Shown here: positions 31,861 through 41,136 of the stretch, in pieces
Numbering within the stretch: position 1 is the stretch's first letter
How the letters are laid out: each line of letters starts with the position of its first letter
Source of the DNA: Symbiodinium natans
Taxonomy: Eukaryota > Sar > Dinophyceae > Suessiales > Symbiodiniaceae
Assembly: GCA_905221605.1 (NCBI GenBank)
Contig: CAJNDS010002279.1
Location: forward strand, 515,586 to 579,585
Direction of reading: 5' to 3'
DNA length: 64,000 nucleotides
Made by a program: the position numbers and the translations under genes
Notes under the pieces: model-generated
Database searches by the model: none
The model's input: only the letters and a program-made list of their open reading frames with translations
What the model was told of the DNA's origin: nothing

Positions 31861-34800
31861 GGAAGGTGTTGCAATGGCGATGGTTGTCCCTATGAGCATC
31901 GTCGTTATGGTGAAGGTTGGCCAGAAGGGGGGTCAACTGATCCAAAGAACAGCCAAGAAGCTGATGATGAGGATGGGAACATCGGTGACCCTCCCACAGA
32001 GGAAGGTACAGTGGATGAGGCACAGCAGGAGCGGGAGGATTTAGCCTTCCGGGCCAAGTACAATTTTGGCAAAGGTGCATCAAAGGGTGAACCTACGTCG
32101 GGTGAGCCAAAAGGTCGTCTGTGTCTGTATTACAATCAAGGTGGTTGTAAATATGGGACTACATGCAGGTATCTTCACAACGATGACATAGCATTGGAAG
32201 GGACTTGGGAGCCCGGCAAATCTTGGGACAATGCTTCCAGGAAGGCACTAAGGGACGCAGGGTTCCACCATTGCTGTTTCGATTATTACCTCAGAGGACG
32301 TTGCCGGAAAGGGTCAAATTTCTGCAAGTACTCCCACGACGAGATGTCAGATGAGCGGCTGACGCTCCTGAAACACTTGGTACAGGTGGCCAATCAGGTC
32401 CGGTTTGAAAAAGAGAGAGGATGGGAAATTTCGGACAGAAGCACTTTTCAGCCACCTGCGAGTGGGGGAGCTGAATCTTCCTCATCCTCGGCACCAAAAG
32501 CGCTGCAAATGACCAATGTGTCACAAAAAGAAGGTGAAAAAGGTATTCTGGATGAAGCAGAAGCTGATGAACAAAAGAATTCGGTGGCTGAATCCACTGG
32601 TACTCGGCTTCAAAATCCGGAGGAGCCAATTGAAAATTGGATGGCTCGCAACGAACACCTGTGGGTGTATACCCCTCATGTAAGTGAGGCGATGATTACG
32701 CTTGGTGTGACCAATGTGTCGGACTTGCAAGAGTTCATCTTTGTGGAAGATTTGGTTGACAAAGGGATCAACAAAGTGACCGCATGCAAAATTCTGCAAT
32801 TGGTCGGTGGTGTCCGATATCGTCCGGGAGGACCGGAAAAAGCAGTTCCTTCCGATGCATCTGTACGGGTACAACAATCTTCTGGGAGCAAAGGAACTGG
32901 AAGAGCGGCGGTGCGAACCCTCACTCAGGTGCGTGAAGCTGAAGACTCCGGTGCAAAAACCATGCCGAGAGGCTCCTATCGGGAGCTTTTTGATAAGGTC
33001 AGGTACCGTGATGCTTGGACGCTTGCGCAGAGGTCTCCGCTGTGCGTACAGAAGCTGCAGTTGGTGGGAGTTGGAATGCCGCCGGTGAATCCGCCAACAA
33101 AAAAGTATCGGTCAAGATCAAACCCTGTGAGAAGGGGAAGGCCCTTGCTGGACAAAAAACAGGTGCGACAGGTGCCACGCTCTCGGTCACAACGACGAGT
33201 GCAACCGGCGGAAGTGGTGGAAAAGCCGAAGCCACTGGAACTGAAGCCTCGTGGTGGGTTGTCGTATCGGTTCAGCAGAGCGTGGGCAGATGTGGTGGAT
33301 GATGATGAACAGGCAGAGGCCTTGGTCTCGTATGCCGCTTCCTCAAGCGATTCAAGCGAGGAGGAGACCAATGCCGCACAACGCCTGAAGGAAATCTTCT
33401 TGCAAGAAAGGGATTCACAGAGAACTGCGATTCGTGGCAATGTTCCGCAGAGTGGTTCTTCAGGCTCCAATGACGGGCCGAAAAAATCGGTTCACCTTGG
33501 CGAAGGGCGCGACAAAGCGTCGCGGGGGGAGACCCGCCAAGAAGTGACTTCACAAGTTTTTTCGCTACCACAACCTTCTCGTCGAGCTGAACGGTCTCAA
33601 AAAAGAGCAAGGGATGGTTCAGTTATGGTTGGTTCGCTGGCGGTGGGCTCCACGGATGAGGTTTTACCTGGGCAAGGTGTTGCTGGACAGGTGAATGTCT
33701 CTGAAAGCGCTCAAGTTCTTCCTGGGCAAGAAGTGGCTGGACAGGAGACGGCGCCGGAAGGAGCAGTACAAATTTCTGGCGAGGAGACTGACCAAAAAGA
33801 AGGAGAAGGTGGGAGCAATGAACTCCGTGGTGATGGTGCGAAGATATTGGATGTTTGTCCGGTGAAGAATGATCTTCAGCAATTGCTGGTTAAAGGCCTT
33901 CTGACTCGGATTTATTGGAAGGTTGCTGTTGGCAAGTTGCCTGTAGGGCAAAGAGACTGCCAAAAAGGGTCCAATAAGATGGATCGAAATTTGGTTATTA
34001 GCATGTCATCCGAGGGTGCAAGCGAACAGGATGAGAACCTGGCACTGGAGGACGATGCTGATCAGTCAATGGGTGACGGTGCGATGGTAGTTATGGTGTA
34101 TGATCCAAGGACGCTGATTCAGTCGCCAACAACTGATTGGGTTATGCGTCGCGGTCTGACCGATCGTTCCGTCTGGCCAGCAATGGCGTACATGGCACAG
34201 AGGATATGTGCTGAAATGGTTCAAGTGGATGAAATGAATGCCCAGCTAGGGACTGGAGCACTCCTTTTTCAAAGGAGAGATCAAGGGCATTATTGTGACC
34301 TGCATCATTCGTTCCATGACAACCCGTGCTTGCCGGCGGTGGGAAATTACCCTCTTTCGGTGATGGGTGCCTTGTTGTCTCCTGGTCTGGAAGGGGAATT
34401 CAAAAATACTGACAAGTTTGGAACTGCTATGGAGGCAATTGCCTATGATTGGAGTCGCAGTCCAGGCATGGAAGTTCACATTGAACTTATGGCGAGGGTA
34501 GCCAAATTGGTTCACCCGTTCCTGAATCTTGGAGCCCAGGGGTCGGTGATGGTTTCGGAATTTCTCTGGCAGCGCGGGAGGGCCCGGTTGATGGAGTTCC
34601 TTCAAGCGGCGACTTGTGCGGACCAATTGGAGGCTCTCTGGAAAAGGATGGACGACGATGCTGATGAAGAGGTGGATCCTTCGACAGCGGTGCTGGAAGT
34701 TCTTGGACCAGAGGATGCGGTACTTGATCAAGGGAACAATGAATCCCTTATTCCCATTGAAGATGCTGGAGGTGAGACAAGTGGTGACACTGGAGGGGAT

Positions 34801-36282
34801 GGCAAAGCGCCAGAAGTTTCTCCGGAAGAGGAGACATCCAGTGGGTCATCAAGACTGGCGGACACAAGGATTTTCTTGTGGTCAGTGTACTCCCGCGTGG
34901 CTTCTAATTTCTCTATGCAGGACCGCACTACTGGTAAGATCTTTGACAGCACAAAAGGGTATCCTGGTGAAGGACCAAACAATGATGACAATCCTTCCTC
35001 TAAGAGGAACTTACCCTGGATCTCGGAAGACTACCTCGACGAAGTGGTGTCAAAAAAGATGGAAAGGTCTTCAGATATGGATGGGTTTGTTCCGGGAAGT
35101 GAGGGACCATTGGAAAAGGTAGAGGTGGAGAATGTTACTGCCTCTAAAATTCTTATGGCTCTTTGGAAGAAGGGATATAGAGCTGGGTATAGGAGGTTGT
35201 GTCGTTTGAACGCATCTGGATGCAAGGTTGGAGCAATGAAACGTCCAATCAAAAGGGTGCAGAAGATTGGCACTAGAAAGGCCTTCACGAAGATGTTCAA
35301 TGTTTTTGGATCGTCTCAGCATGGCTCAGGAGTTGGCGGAAAACCAATCATGAAGGTGGTAGGACCAAGGCCAGGTTTTCCAGCTGTACTCCAAGCACCA
35401 AATACTGATAGCACGTCGGGTGAAGGGAGCAGTCCCCAGGTACATGGCAATGTTCATGTAGAGCACAATCGCCCTATGGACCGGTACGAGGCAGAGCGCT
35501 TGGAGAAGAGGAAGAAGGGCTTCTGCTATTGGTTCGGCAAGGGGAAAGATCGCTGCAAATTTGGTGAAGACTGCAAATTCATCCATTCCGAAGATGATGT
35601 GATGCTACCTTCGTATTGGTGCAAATACTATGTGGCAGGGAGAGAATGTTTCGCTGGAAAGGATTGTGGGTTCTCGCATGATGCAACTGGTGTGAGGTGC
35701 ATCCAGTTTGCTCGGTCTGGGAAGTGTCGTTATGGTGACAGGTGTGTCTTCGAGCATGGTGTTCCGCTGGATGAACAGAGGCCAAGGTCTCCAAGGACGC
35801 CCCCAAGGGATGGTCCAAGGAGAAATTCTGGTGCAAATGGTGGAGAAAAGGAGATCTCTCCTGAACAGTTCGATGATGGTGAGGAGGATTTTATGGTTTA
35901 TGACGAAGATACCAAAATGACGGAACTGTTGATGGAGGCGATTTCATTTCTGTCCGATGGCAAGCCAGATTTGGCTCGAGCAGAGGCGGACCCATTGTTC
36001 AAACTCCTGAAGTTCACTGGAGATACTGACCAAATGGATCAAGAATGGGTTTCGTGGACCACTGGTATGTTGACCGTGCTGGAACTTCTCGAAGTAGTGA
36101 AGTCGTATGAGGTTTCGCTCGCGGAGGTGGAAGAATGGGTCAATGACCTGAGGATATGGTACGAGCGAGCCAATTTGGGAGAAGAAAAGGATTCCAAAAG
36201 AGGCAAAAAGAGGTCCCTAGAAAGGGAGTCCAGCAAGGATATTCCTGCCGAAAAAGAAGTGGTTGAGACTTCGTGCCGTTGA
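31861..36282 (+). CDS. Retrotransposon polyprotein, C-terminal part (CCCH fingers, SAM-like domain), same frame after the TAG
   Basis: Open frame directly continuing the preceding one. It has no ATG until about codon 160 of this segment (near 32344), after two zinc fingers, so independent initiation is unlikely; a GTG at 32011 is not a credible start. Numbering from 29098, CCCH fingers are C916-C924-C930-H934 (split by the stop), C1009-H1027, C1060-H1080, then a cluster of three at C2143-H2163, C2175-H2194 and C2201-H2220. A SAM-like helical domain lies at about 1185-1236 (LGVTNVSDLQEF, then EDLVDKGI). Basic Arg/Lys-rich patches follow (KKYRSRSNPVRRGR). Residues about 1600-2090 are unrecognised. 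A DSGA tetrapeptide near 32948 lacks the hydrophobic context of a retroviral protease. I see no reverse transcriptase or integrase. Confidence 0.8.
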   Translation, partial: GRCCNGDGCPYEHRRYGEGWPEGGSTDPKNSQEADDEDGNIGDPPTEEGTVDEAQQEREDLAFRAKYNFGKGASKGEPTSGEPKGRLCLYYNQGGCKYGTTCRYLHNDDIALEGTWEPGKSWDNASRKALRDAGFHHCCFDYYLRGRCRKGSNFCKYSHDEMSDERLTLLKHLVQVANQVRFEKERGWEISDRSTFQPPASGGAESSSSSAPKALQMTNVSQKEGEKGILDEAEADEQKNSVAESTGTRLQNPEEPIENWMARNEHLWVYTPHVSEAMITLGVTNVSDLQEFIFVEDLVDKGINKVTACKILQLVGGVRYRPGGPEKAVPSDASVRVQQSSGSKGTGRAAVRTLTQVREAEDSGAKTMPRGSYRELFDKVRYRDAWTLAQRSPLCVQKLQLVGVGMPPVNPPTKKYRSRSNPVRRGRPLLDKKQVRQVPRSRSQRRVQPAEVVEKPKPLELKPRGGLSYRFSRAWADVVDDDEQAEALVSYAASSSDSSEEETNAAQRLKEIFLQERDSQRTAIRGNVPQSGSSGSNDGPKKSVHLGEGRDKASRGETRQEVTSQVFSLPQPSRRAERSQKRARDGSVMVGSLAVGSTDEVLPGQGVAGQVNVSESAQVLPGQEVAGQETAPEGAVQISGEETDQKEGEGGSNELRGDGAKILDVCPVKNDLQQLLVKGLLTRIYWKVAVGKLPVGQRDCQKGSNKMDRNLVISMSSEGASEQDENLALEDDADQSMGDGAMVVMVYDPRTLIQSPTTDWVMRRGLTDRSVWPAMAYMAQRICAEMVQVDEMNAQLGTGALLFQRRDQGHYCDLHHSFHDNPCLPAVGNYPLSVMGALLSPGLEGEFKNTDKFGTAMEAIAYDWSRSPGMEVHIELMARVAKLVHPFLNLGAQGSVMVSEFLWQRGRARLMEFLQAATCADQLEALWKRMDDDADEEVDPSTAVLEVLGPEDAVLDQGNNESLIPIEDAGGETSGDTGGDGKAPEVSPEEETSSGSSRLADTRIFLWSVYSRVASNFSMQDRTTGKIFDSTKGYPGEGPNNDDNPSSKRNLPWISEDYLDEVVSKKMERSSDMDGFVPGSEGPLEKVEVENVTASKILMALWKKGYRAGYRRLCRLNASGCKVGAMKRPIKRVQKIGTRKAFTKMFNVFGSSQHGSGVGGKPIMKVVGPRPGFPAVLQAPNTDSTSGEGSSPQVHGNVHVEHNRPMDRYEAERLEKRKKGFCYWFGKGKDRCKFGEDCKFIHSEDDVMLPSYWCKYYVAGRECFAGKDCGFSHDATGVRCIQFARSGKCRYGDRCVFEHGVPLDEQRPRSPRTPPRDGPRRNSGANGGEKEISPEQFDDGEEDFMVYDEDTKMTELLMEAISFLSDGKPDLARAEADPLFKLLKFTGDTDQMDQEWVSWTTGMLTVLELLEVVKSYEVSLAEVEEWVNDLRIWYERANLGEEKDSKRGKKRSLERESSKDIPAEKEVVETSCR
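32122..32337 (+). other. Tandem pair of CCCH zinc fingers
   Basis: Finger 1 (32122-32178) is C-X7-C-X5-C-X3-H; finger 2 (32275-32337) is C-X8-C-X6-C-X3-H. This spacing is that of single-strand RNA-binding CCCH fingers, not the CCHC knuckle usual in Gag. Confidence 0.85.
35524..35757 (+). other. Cluster of three CCCH zinc fingers
   Basis: Fingers at 35524-35586 (C-X9-C-X5-C-X3-H), 35620-35679 and 35698-35757 (both C-X8-C-X5-C-X3-H). The close spacing suggests one RNA-binding unit. Confidence 0.85.
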
Positions 36283-36751
36283 AGAGGAGAAGAAAAAGGT
36301 AAAAAAGAAGAGGAAAGCTGCAGCTATCGAAGATCCTTACACTCTCATGGTTCCAAAGCCGAAGAAGATGCCGACGATCATTGAGAAGGGTGGATCAACA
36401 TCCAATGTGGTGGTTTCTGCAGTGGAAAAATCCTCGAAGAAGCGCACAAAGTCAAATGTCGGTGGAAAGACAAAGAAGAAGGAGAGAAGTCAGAGTCCCA
36501 AAAAAGAAGAGGTGGTAATGGTGCAAGGTCCTGAGGAAAAGGATCGTCCATCTGATGCGGATGCACCAGTGTCGACCACTGTGAATGCAGAGCTGGGTCA
36601 ATCTTGCCAAGCGATTGAGGACGCAAAGAGAGAAGGATTGGTATCCTCAATTCAAAGGTGCGTACAGGATCCTGTTCTTACAGTTTCGGACCTGGAGTAT
36701 ATTCTGCTGCAACTTCACCTCAAGATTGCCAACAATCGGAAAAAGAAGTGA
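36221..36751 (+). CDS. Lysine-rich C-terminal frame of the retrotransposon (+1 relative to the polyprotein)
   Basis: Open in the next frame from just after a TAG at 36218 to a TGA at 36749, overlapping the polyprotein end by 62 bases. It has no early ATG (a TTG at 36263 is the only weak start). The product is rich in Lys clusters (VKKKRKAAA, KKKERSQSPKK) and ends with a short helical segment, LEYILLQLHLKIANN. It may be the original C terminus after a one-base indel near the A-run at 36251-36255, or be reached by ribosomal frameshifting. Function unknown. Confidence 0.5.
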   Translation, partial: KGSPARIFLPKKKWLRLRAVEEEKKKVKKKRKAAAIEDPYTLMVPKPKKMPTIIEKGGSTSNVVVSAVEKSSKKRTKSNVGGKTKKKERSQSPKKEEVVMVQGPEEKDRPSDADAPVSTTVNAELGQSCQAIEDAKREGLVSSIQRCVQDPVLTVSDLEYILLQLHLKIANNRKKK

Positions 36752-37111
36752 TTGGATGGTATGGATGAAGGGATGGTTTTTCTCTTTCTGGAGACAGGTG
36801 CGCTGGAACAGCCAATGTGCTGACAATGTGGTGGTTACTATTAAGGGTATGGAAATCCCTGATAGTAGAAGTCAGTAGCTTTTCGCGTAGCGAAGACCAC
36901 GGGTTGTGGTGAAGAAGGCCAAGGAGTCTTCAATGATGAGAGGATCATGGTGAAAAGAGATTCTCTGTGGTTAGTGGGTTAGCCAATGTGCTATAATTCC
37001 GTCCTGGATGACGTTAAACCATATTGTGCATTTCAAGCAGCTGGCTGCTGCTTTAATGGCAGTTTTTGGCCAAAATATCTGCACCTCCAAGGTGTCCTAG
37101 GAAATCCTAGG
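36752..37111 (+). other. 3' noncoding region of the retrotransposon
   Basis: No coding frame of note and no telomere-like repeats. Ordinary composition up to the purine tract. Confidence 0.6.
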
Positions 37112-37121
37112 ACAGGGGGAG
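37112..37121 (+). other. Polypurine tract
   Basis: ACAGGGGGAG lies directly against the TG start of the 3' LTR, the expected place for plus-strand priming. Just upstream is a perfect small inverted repeat, CCTAGG-AAAT-CCTAGG. Confidence 0.75.
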
Positions 37122-37414
37122 TGCGGAGCTGCAATTGGTATTGTAGAAAGGAGTTAGTGTTGAGGGTTGGAAGGGTCAATGAACCCGGAAATCTTATTTG
37201 GCTCAAGATGGCCCAGAGCCGTCCGCTTTTCGTTGAAAAGGTTGTGTCCGTGTGTTGGGTGTTGGGTCTTGTGGGAGGTAGTAGTCCCGACCCTTCTCCC
37301 TTAGCCTTTCCCTCTAGGGTGGGATTCCTTTCTTACTGGTTCGATCTGGGAAATCCATATAGGCAACTGTTAAGGGTTGGTTTCTTTCCCTTTTCCCCTT
37401 CGGTTGCCCCCGTA
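37122..37414 (+). repeat. 3' long terminal repeat
   Basis: Near-identical copy of the 5' LTR, preceded directly by a purine-rich tract and followed directly by CCCTAAA repeats. The open frame read across it (36986-37420) is incidental. Confidence 0.96.
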
Positions 37415-37419
37415 CCCTA
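37415..37419. repeat. Right target-site duplication CCCTA
   Basis: First five bases after the 3' LTR, equal to the five bases before the 5' LTR. The CCCTAAA array continues to about 37439. Confidence 0.65.
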
Positions 37420-37445
37420 AACCCTAAACCCTAAACCCTGCTCCT

Positions 37446-37576
37446 GACCTGTACATTATACTGCGAGTGACGACATTCCTGGCTGCATTGCAAGGGGGCC
37501 AGTGCACAATGTGTGCGCGCGCCGCCCATCCTTCTGCGTTCGGCTTGTTCTGTACAGACAGGGCGCTCCGGCTTCC
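37446..37576 (+). CDS. Candidate exon right of the retrotransposon
   Basis: Reads DLYIILRVTTFLAALQGGQC then TMCARAAHPSAFGLF and ends at TTCC|GTAAGG, a consensus donor. Partly hydrophobic. With 28502-28690 it suggests the retrotransposon landed in an intron. Confidence 0.45.
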
Positions 37577-37759
37577 GTAAGGTTCCCTCACCCTAGGTAC
37601 CTACCAAAAACCTGGAGCCCTTGGCCCTACACCCAAAACCCCAACCCTGAACCCTGAACCCTAAACCCTAAAACTCTAAACCCTAAACCCTCTCAACCCT
37701 AAACCTACCCCCCTTGAAACCCCCCTCCCTTCAGAACCCTATAACAACCGCCTGGCCAG

Positions 37760-37852
37760 GAGCTGGTGTCCTCGTACTGCACGCGCGTTGGGCAGCGCAG
37801 CCTGTGGAAAGTGGAGCTGCAGAAGTACAGGAAGGCAGGGTTGATTGCGAGA
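37760..37852 (+). CDS. Candidate exon, 31 codons, phase 0
   Basis: GGCCAG to AGA|GTGTGAG, 93 bases: ELVSSYCTRVGQRSLWKVEL then QKYRKAGLIAR. An in-frame TGA follows two codons later, so it could be a C terminus. Confidence 0.5.
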
Positions 37853-38181
37853 GTGTGAGGGTGTTCGAGTTTAGAGTTTAGGGTTTAGTGCTGGGTTTAG
37901 GGCAGGGACCTTAAACCCCGCTTGCAACATTGAATCCTGCTTACGCATTTCAGGGGGCGAGGGGGGGGTCTTTTGGGTTTAGGGTTTGGAGTTGAGGGTT
38001 TTCCGGGTTCTTTTTCTCAGGTCTCTTACGGCTGTGGCTTTAGGGCATAGGGCTCTAAGGACCCGGAAATCCAGCTCTAAGGGCTCTTAATATCTCAAAA
38101 TTCCAGGCTTTCTGAGCCCCCAAGTACAAGGTCAGGCGAGGGAACAGGAAAGGTTTCGGCCCCAAACCCTAAACCTTCCAG

Positions 38182-38234
38182 CGTCTGTCACGAACCCGGA
38201 AGCCCTTGGCGAGATCAAGAATTCGCGGGGGGTT
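38182..38234 (+). CDS. Candidate exon
   Basis: CTTCCAG to GTT|GTAAGG, 53 bases, phase 2 to 0: SVTNPEALGEIKNSRGV. Confidence 0.5.
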
Positions 38235-38426
38235 GTAAGGGCGTTGGGATCCTAGACGCCAACCCTAAAGCCTAAACCCTAAACCCCAAACCCCAAACCC
38301 TAAACCCCAAACCCTAAACCCTAAACCTCAAACCCTAAACCCTAAACCCCAAACCCTAAACCCTAAACCTCAAACCCTAAACCCTAAACCCTTAACACTA
38401 AACCCTAAACCCTAAACCCTAACAAG

Positions 38427-38504
38427 GCACGGCAAGCGGCCCACGACTACGTCCCTGGCTTGTCAGAGCGGTGTCGCGGAGATCAACAAGACCAACTCCT
38501 GGAG
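38427..38504 (+). CDS. Candidate exon, 26 codons, phase 0
   Basis: CCCTAACAAG to GAG|GTCTCC, 78 bases: ARQAAHDYVPGLSERCRGDQ then QDQLLE. Confidence 0.5.
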
Positions 38505-38680
38505 GTCTCCCCAGCACGGCTTTAGGGTTTAGGGTTTAGGGTTTAGGGCTAGGGTTTAGGGTTTAGGGTTTCGGGTTTAGGGTTTAATTAGGGTTTAGGG
38601 TTTAGGCTTTAGGGTTTAGGGTTTAGGGTTCAGGGTTCAAGGTTTAGGGTCTAGGGTCTATGTTTTCTGGTTTCGGGTGT

Positions 38681-38767
38681 GAAGGCTCCAATGTAGTTCC
38701 TTTTTGGGTTAGCAAAAAGGGGAATCCTTTATATCTCATTCAAGAAGAAGGTACAACATAGGAGCCT
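38681..38767. mobile_element. MITE-like element, family 5
   Basis: GAAGGCTCCAATGTAGTTCC / GGTACAACATAGGAGCCT. Confidence 0.7.
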
Positions 38768-39792
38768 ATGGGTAGGGTTCCTAGGGCCAGGTTCGTGGCG
38801 ATTTCGGGTTGCAGAGCTTTGTTTGGGCTTCGTTCATGAGGGCCATGTGCCCTCGTTCCCACCACTTGGCAGGCTTCTGTACCTGACGATGTAAGGATGC
38901 CTTCCATAAGGATGTGTAGGGTGTAGGGTTTAGGGTTTAGGGTTTGGGGTTTAGGTTTAGGGTTTAGGGGTTTCAAAGCCTATTCGCGGTTCGAGGCCTT
39001 AGGACTTTTTGTGCTTAGGCGTTGGGGGCATCCTGAAGTAATATTATCACCAAGTACCATACCCAAGATACTCTACTTATGACCCCGGCATTGTACCCAA
39101 CGGATGAACCTCCGAGTCTGTTTCCAGGCGGGCGGGGCTTATGGGCAGGGACCTACGGCCCGTACCAGTGCGGAATGTTGCCGAAACAGCATAGCCAGAC
39201 CGCAACAATATCTCTAAGGTGTGTATATAAATATGTATATATATATATATGTATATATAAGCTAATTTAAAGGAGAGGATGTACATGGAGATTTCTCACC
39301 CCTATTCAGGGACCGAAGGTTTTTGGTGGTTTCGAGCCTGAGGACTTACCTCAACTCTCAAAACCTGAAACCTTAAACCCCCAACGCTGGGCCCTGACAC
39401 CCCTGCACCCCTCAATTCTTCGACCCCTAGCCCCTTAACCCCTTTAGTAACTCCCAATCCCCGACACCCTTAAACCCGAAACTCCTAAACCCTGAAACCC
39501 TAAACCCTAAAGACACTATTTTCCCGAAAGCCCTTAAACAAAGCCCAGGAAACCTGAACCCCATAAAGCCCCCAAACCACAAAACGCCCTAAAAACCAGA
39601 CACCCAGAGCATAAAACAGAAACCTCAACCCCTAGAAAGCCCCAAGCCCTGAACCCACTGAAAACAAACACCCTGAACCCTGAACCCCAAGCCCTGAACC
39701 CTAAACCCCAGACCCTAAACCCCAAACCCTAAACCCTAAACCCTATAAACCCTAGCAACAAAAACCAAAACCCTATAAACCCAGGCTCCCAG

Positions 39793-39906
39793 CAACCCGG
39801 TGGTGCACACCGATTCCATGCGGTCGGTTCGCTCATTGCGGTCCTTGCGCTCCCAAAAGTCCATCCGCACCCTGGTGCGGCTTGGCGACCACGTAGCCCG
39901 AAGTGG
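39793..39906 (+). CDS. Candidate exon, Arg/Ser-rich
   Basis: CTCCCAG to GTGG|GTTTAGGG, 114 bases. Best frame: NPVVHTDSMRSVRSLRSLRS then QKSIRTLVRLGDHVAR. A second frame is open. Confidence 0.4.
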
Positions 39907-40275
39907 GTTTAGGGTGGGTTTAGGGTTTAGGGTTTAGGGTTTAGGGTTTAGGGTTTAGGGTTTAAGGTTTAGGGCGATATGGGTCTAGGGTGATATGGGT
40001 TCAGGTGAAACGGTGAGGAGGGGTCTAGGGGTTTTTGGGTGCCACGATGAGCTTTGAGGCCCTACCCTTCCCACGGTCAACCTCACAAAGGGACCTGGGA
40101 AGCCATTCAGTGATTGAATAGTTGTGTGGGCTCATCCTCGGGCAGTTCTTAGGGTTTATTGGTTCGGGTTTAGGGTTTAAGGTTTAGGCGGTTTGGGGTA
40201 TAAGGTTTGCTTGCAACATCCCAGGTTTTCAGTGTCCGTAGCTTGGGGCTTGAACCCTAAACCCCCCAAACCCAG

Positions 40276-40335
40276 CAACCGGAAGATCCCCGAAACGCCA
40301 TCAAAGGCGGTCGGCAAGAAGCCCTGTTATCCGAA
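40276..40335 (+). CDS. Candidate exon, low complexity
   Basis: After CCAAACCCAG: NRKIPETPSKAVGKKPCYP. No clear donor. Confidence 0.25.
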
Positions 40336-40527
40336 ACCCCTAGTGCCAATGCTTGAATCCCCAAACCCGAACACCCTTGGCTCGAAAGCCTGTCCGTGAA
40401 GCCTTTCTTTGATATGAGAAACAGCTAAATGGTCGGCATTTGAACTCCTAGAGACAGAGGGCGTTCCACCTAGATATACTACTACATCGTAGCAACAACC
40501 TTAATATGGCGTCCCTGCCCTGGTGAC

Positions 40528-40863
40528 CTAGCATATGATGGAGCTCCCATAGCTGCCGCCGAGGTCTGAGAACAGCCTGCAATACGACTCCCGAAGCACA
40601 GCTATCAGCAACATGAGCGAAAGCCGTCTCAACACCATGATAGAACAGCGAAAGCGAGCTAGTTCAGCAAAAACCCAAGACAAAAACATGCTTCCAAGCC
40701 GATGGTCGTAGTCGTCGCAGACTTCTACTTTGACAAAGACGACGGCTGGTACCACCACCCCGAAAAAAGGTAGCTGTACTGACCGGAACAAGAGCCATGA
40801 ATGTAGATCCGAACTCCTAAGCCCTCGTGACACCCTGAACCGAAACCTTACTTGGACGTTCAT
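40528..40863 (-). CDS. Minus-strand open frame, 111 codons, unrecognised
   Basis: Long for this window and free of telomere-like repeat. Hydrophobic stretches (FFGVVVPAVVFVKVE, LSLMLLIAVL) separated by charged residues. The start overlaps an inverted-repeat element, so this may be a fragment or chance. Confidence 0.25.
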   Translation of the reverse strand: MNVQVRFRFRVSRGLRSSDLHSWLLFRSVQLPFFGVVVPAVVFVKVEVCDDYDHRLGSMFLSWVFAELARFRCSIMVLRRLSLMLLIAVLRESYCRLFSDLGGSYGSSIIC

Positions 40864-40986
40864 GGTACTTATGATCCAAGTATAGCTGTACTTATAACCA
40901 TACTAGGGCACTTAAGGGGCTCAGAAGTGGGCTACAATATAAGCACAGCTATAATTGGCTAATAAGTACCATGAACCTCCAAGTAA
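40848..40986. mobile_element. MITE-like element, family 4
   Basis: TTACTTGGACGTTCATGGTA / TACCATGAACCTCCAAGTAA, 139 bp, no telomere-like repeat inside. Confidence 0.75.
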
Positions 40987-41048
40987 CCCCAAAGCCCTAA
41001 ACCCTAAACCCTAACCCATGAACCTCCAAGTAACCCCAAAGCCCTAAG

Positions 41049-41136
41049 ACCATCAAGCCTCACACCGAAAGCATGCCAAAGGTCAGATGCCTCCTCATCC
41101 CGCTTGAGTCAATTCTGCGCGTCTTTGGGGGCCAGG
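41049..41136 (+). CDS. Candidate exon
   Basis: CCCTAAG to CAGG|GTCTAGGG, 88 bases: TIKPHTESMPKVRCLLIPLE then SILRVFGGQ. Confidence 0.45.

Larger units (their letters stand above)
28738..37414 (+). mobile_element. Complete LTR retrotransposon, apparently non-autonomous
   Basis: An 8,677-bp element bounded by 293-bp direct repeats differing at one base (T at 28968, A at 37352), so the insertion is recent. In order it holds the 5' LTR, a primer-binding site, a giant open frame (29098-36282, one in-frame TAG), a short lysine-rich frame, a 3' noncoding stretch, a purine tract and the 3' LTR. CCCTA flanks both ends. The interior lacks TTTAGGG arrays, unlike everything around it. I find no aspartic protease, integrase, reverse transcriptase (YxDD) or RNase H signature, so it probably depends on enzymes from a partner element. 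The primer-site type suggests a Ty1/copia-like partner. The giant protein is Gag-like only in position and in having zinc fingers; its other modules resemble host RNA-binding proteins. Confidence 0.93.

Noticed and set aside
32011-32013. GTG as start of the second retrotransposon frame
   Set aside because: The frame is open back to the TAG at 31858 and contains half a zinc finger before the GTG, so it is a continuation, not a separate gene.
32940-32960. DSGA tetrapeptide as a retroviral aspartic protease site
   Set aside because: Preceded by REAE rather than hydrophobic residues and not followed by T/S or the rest of the fold.
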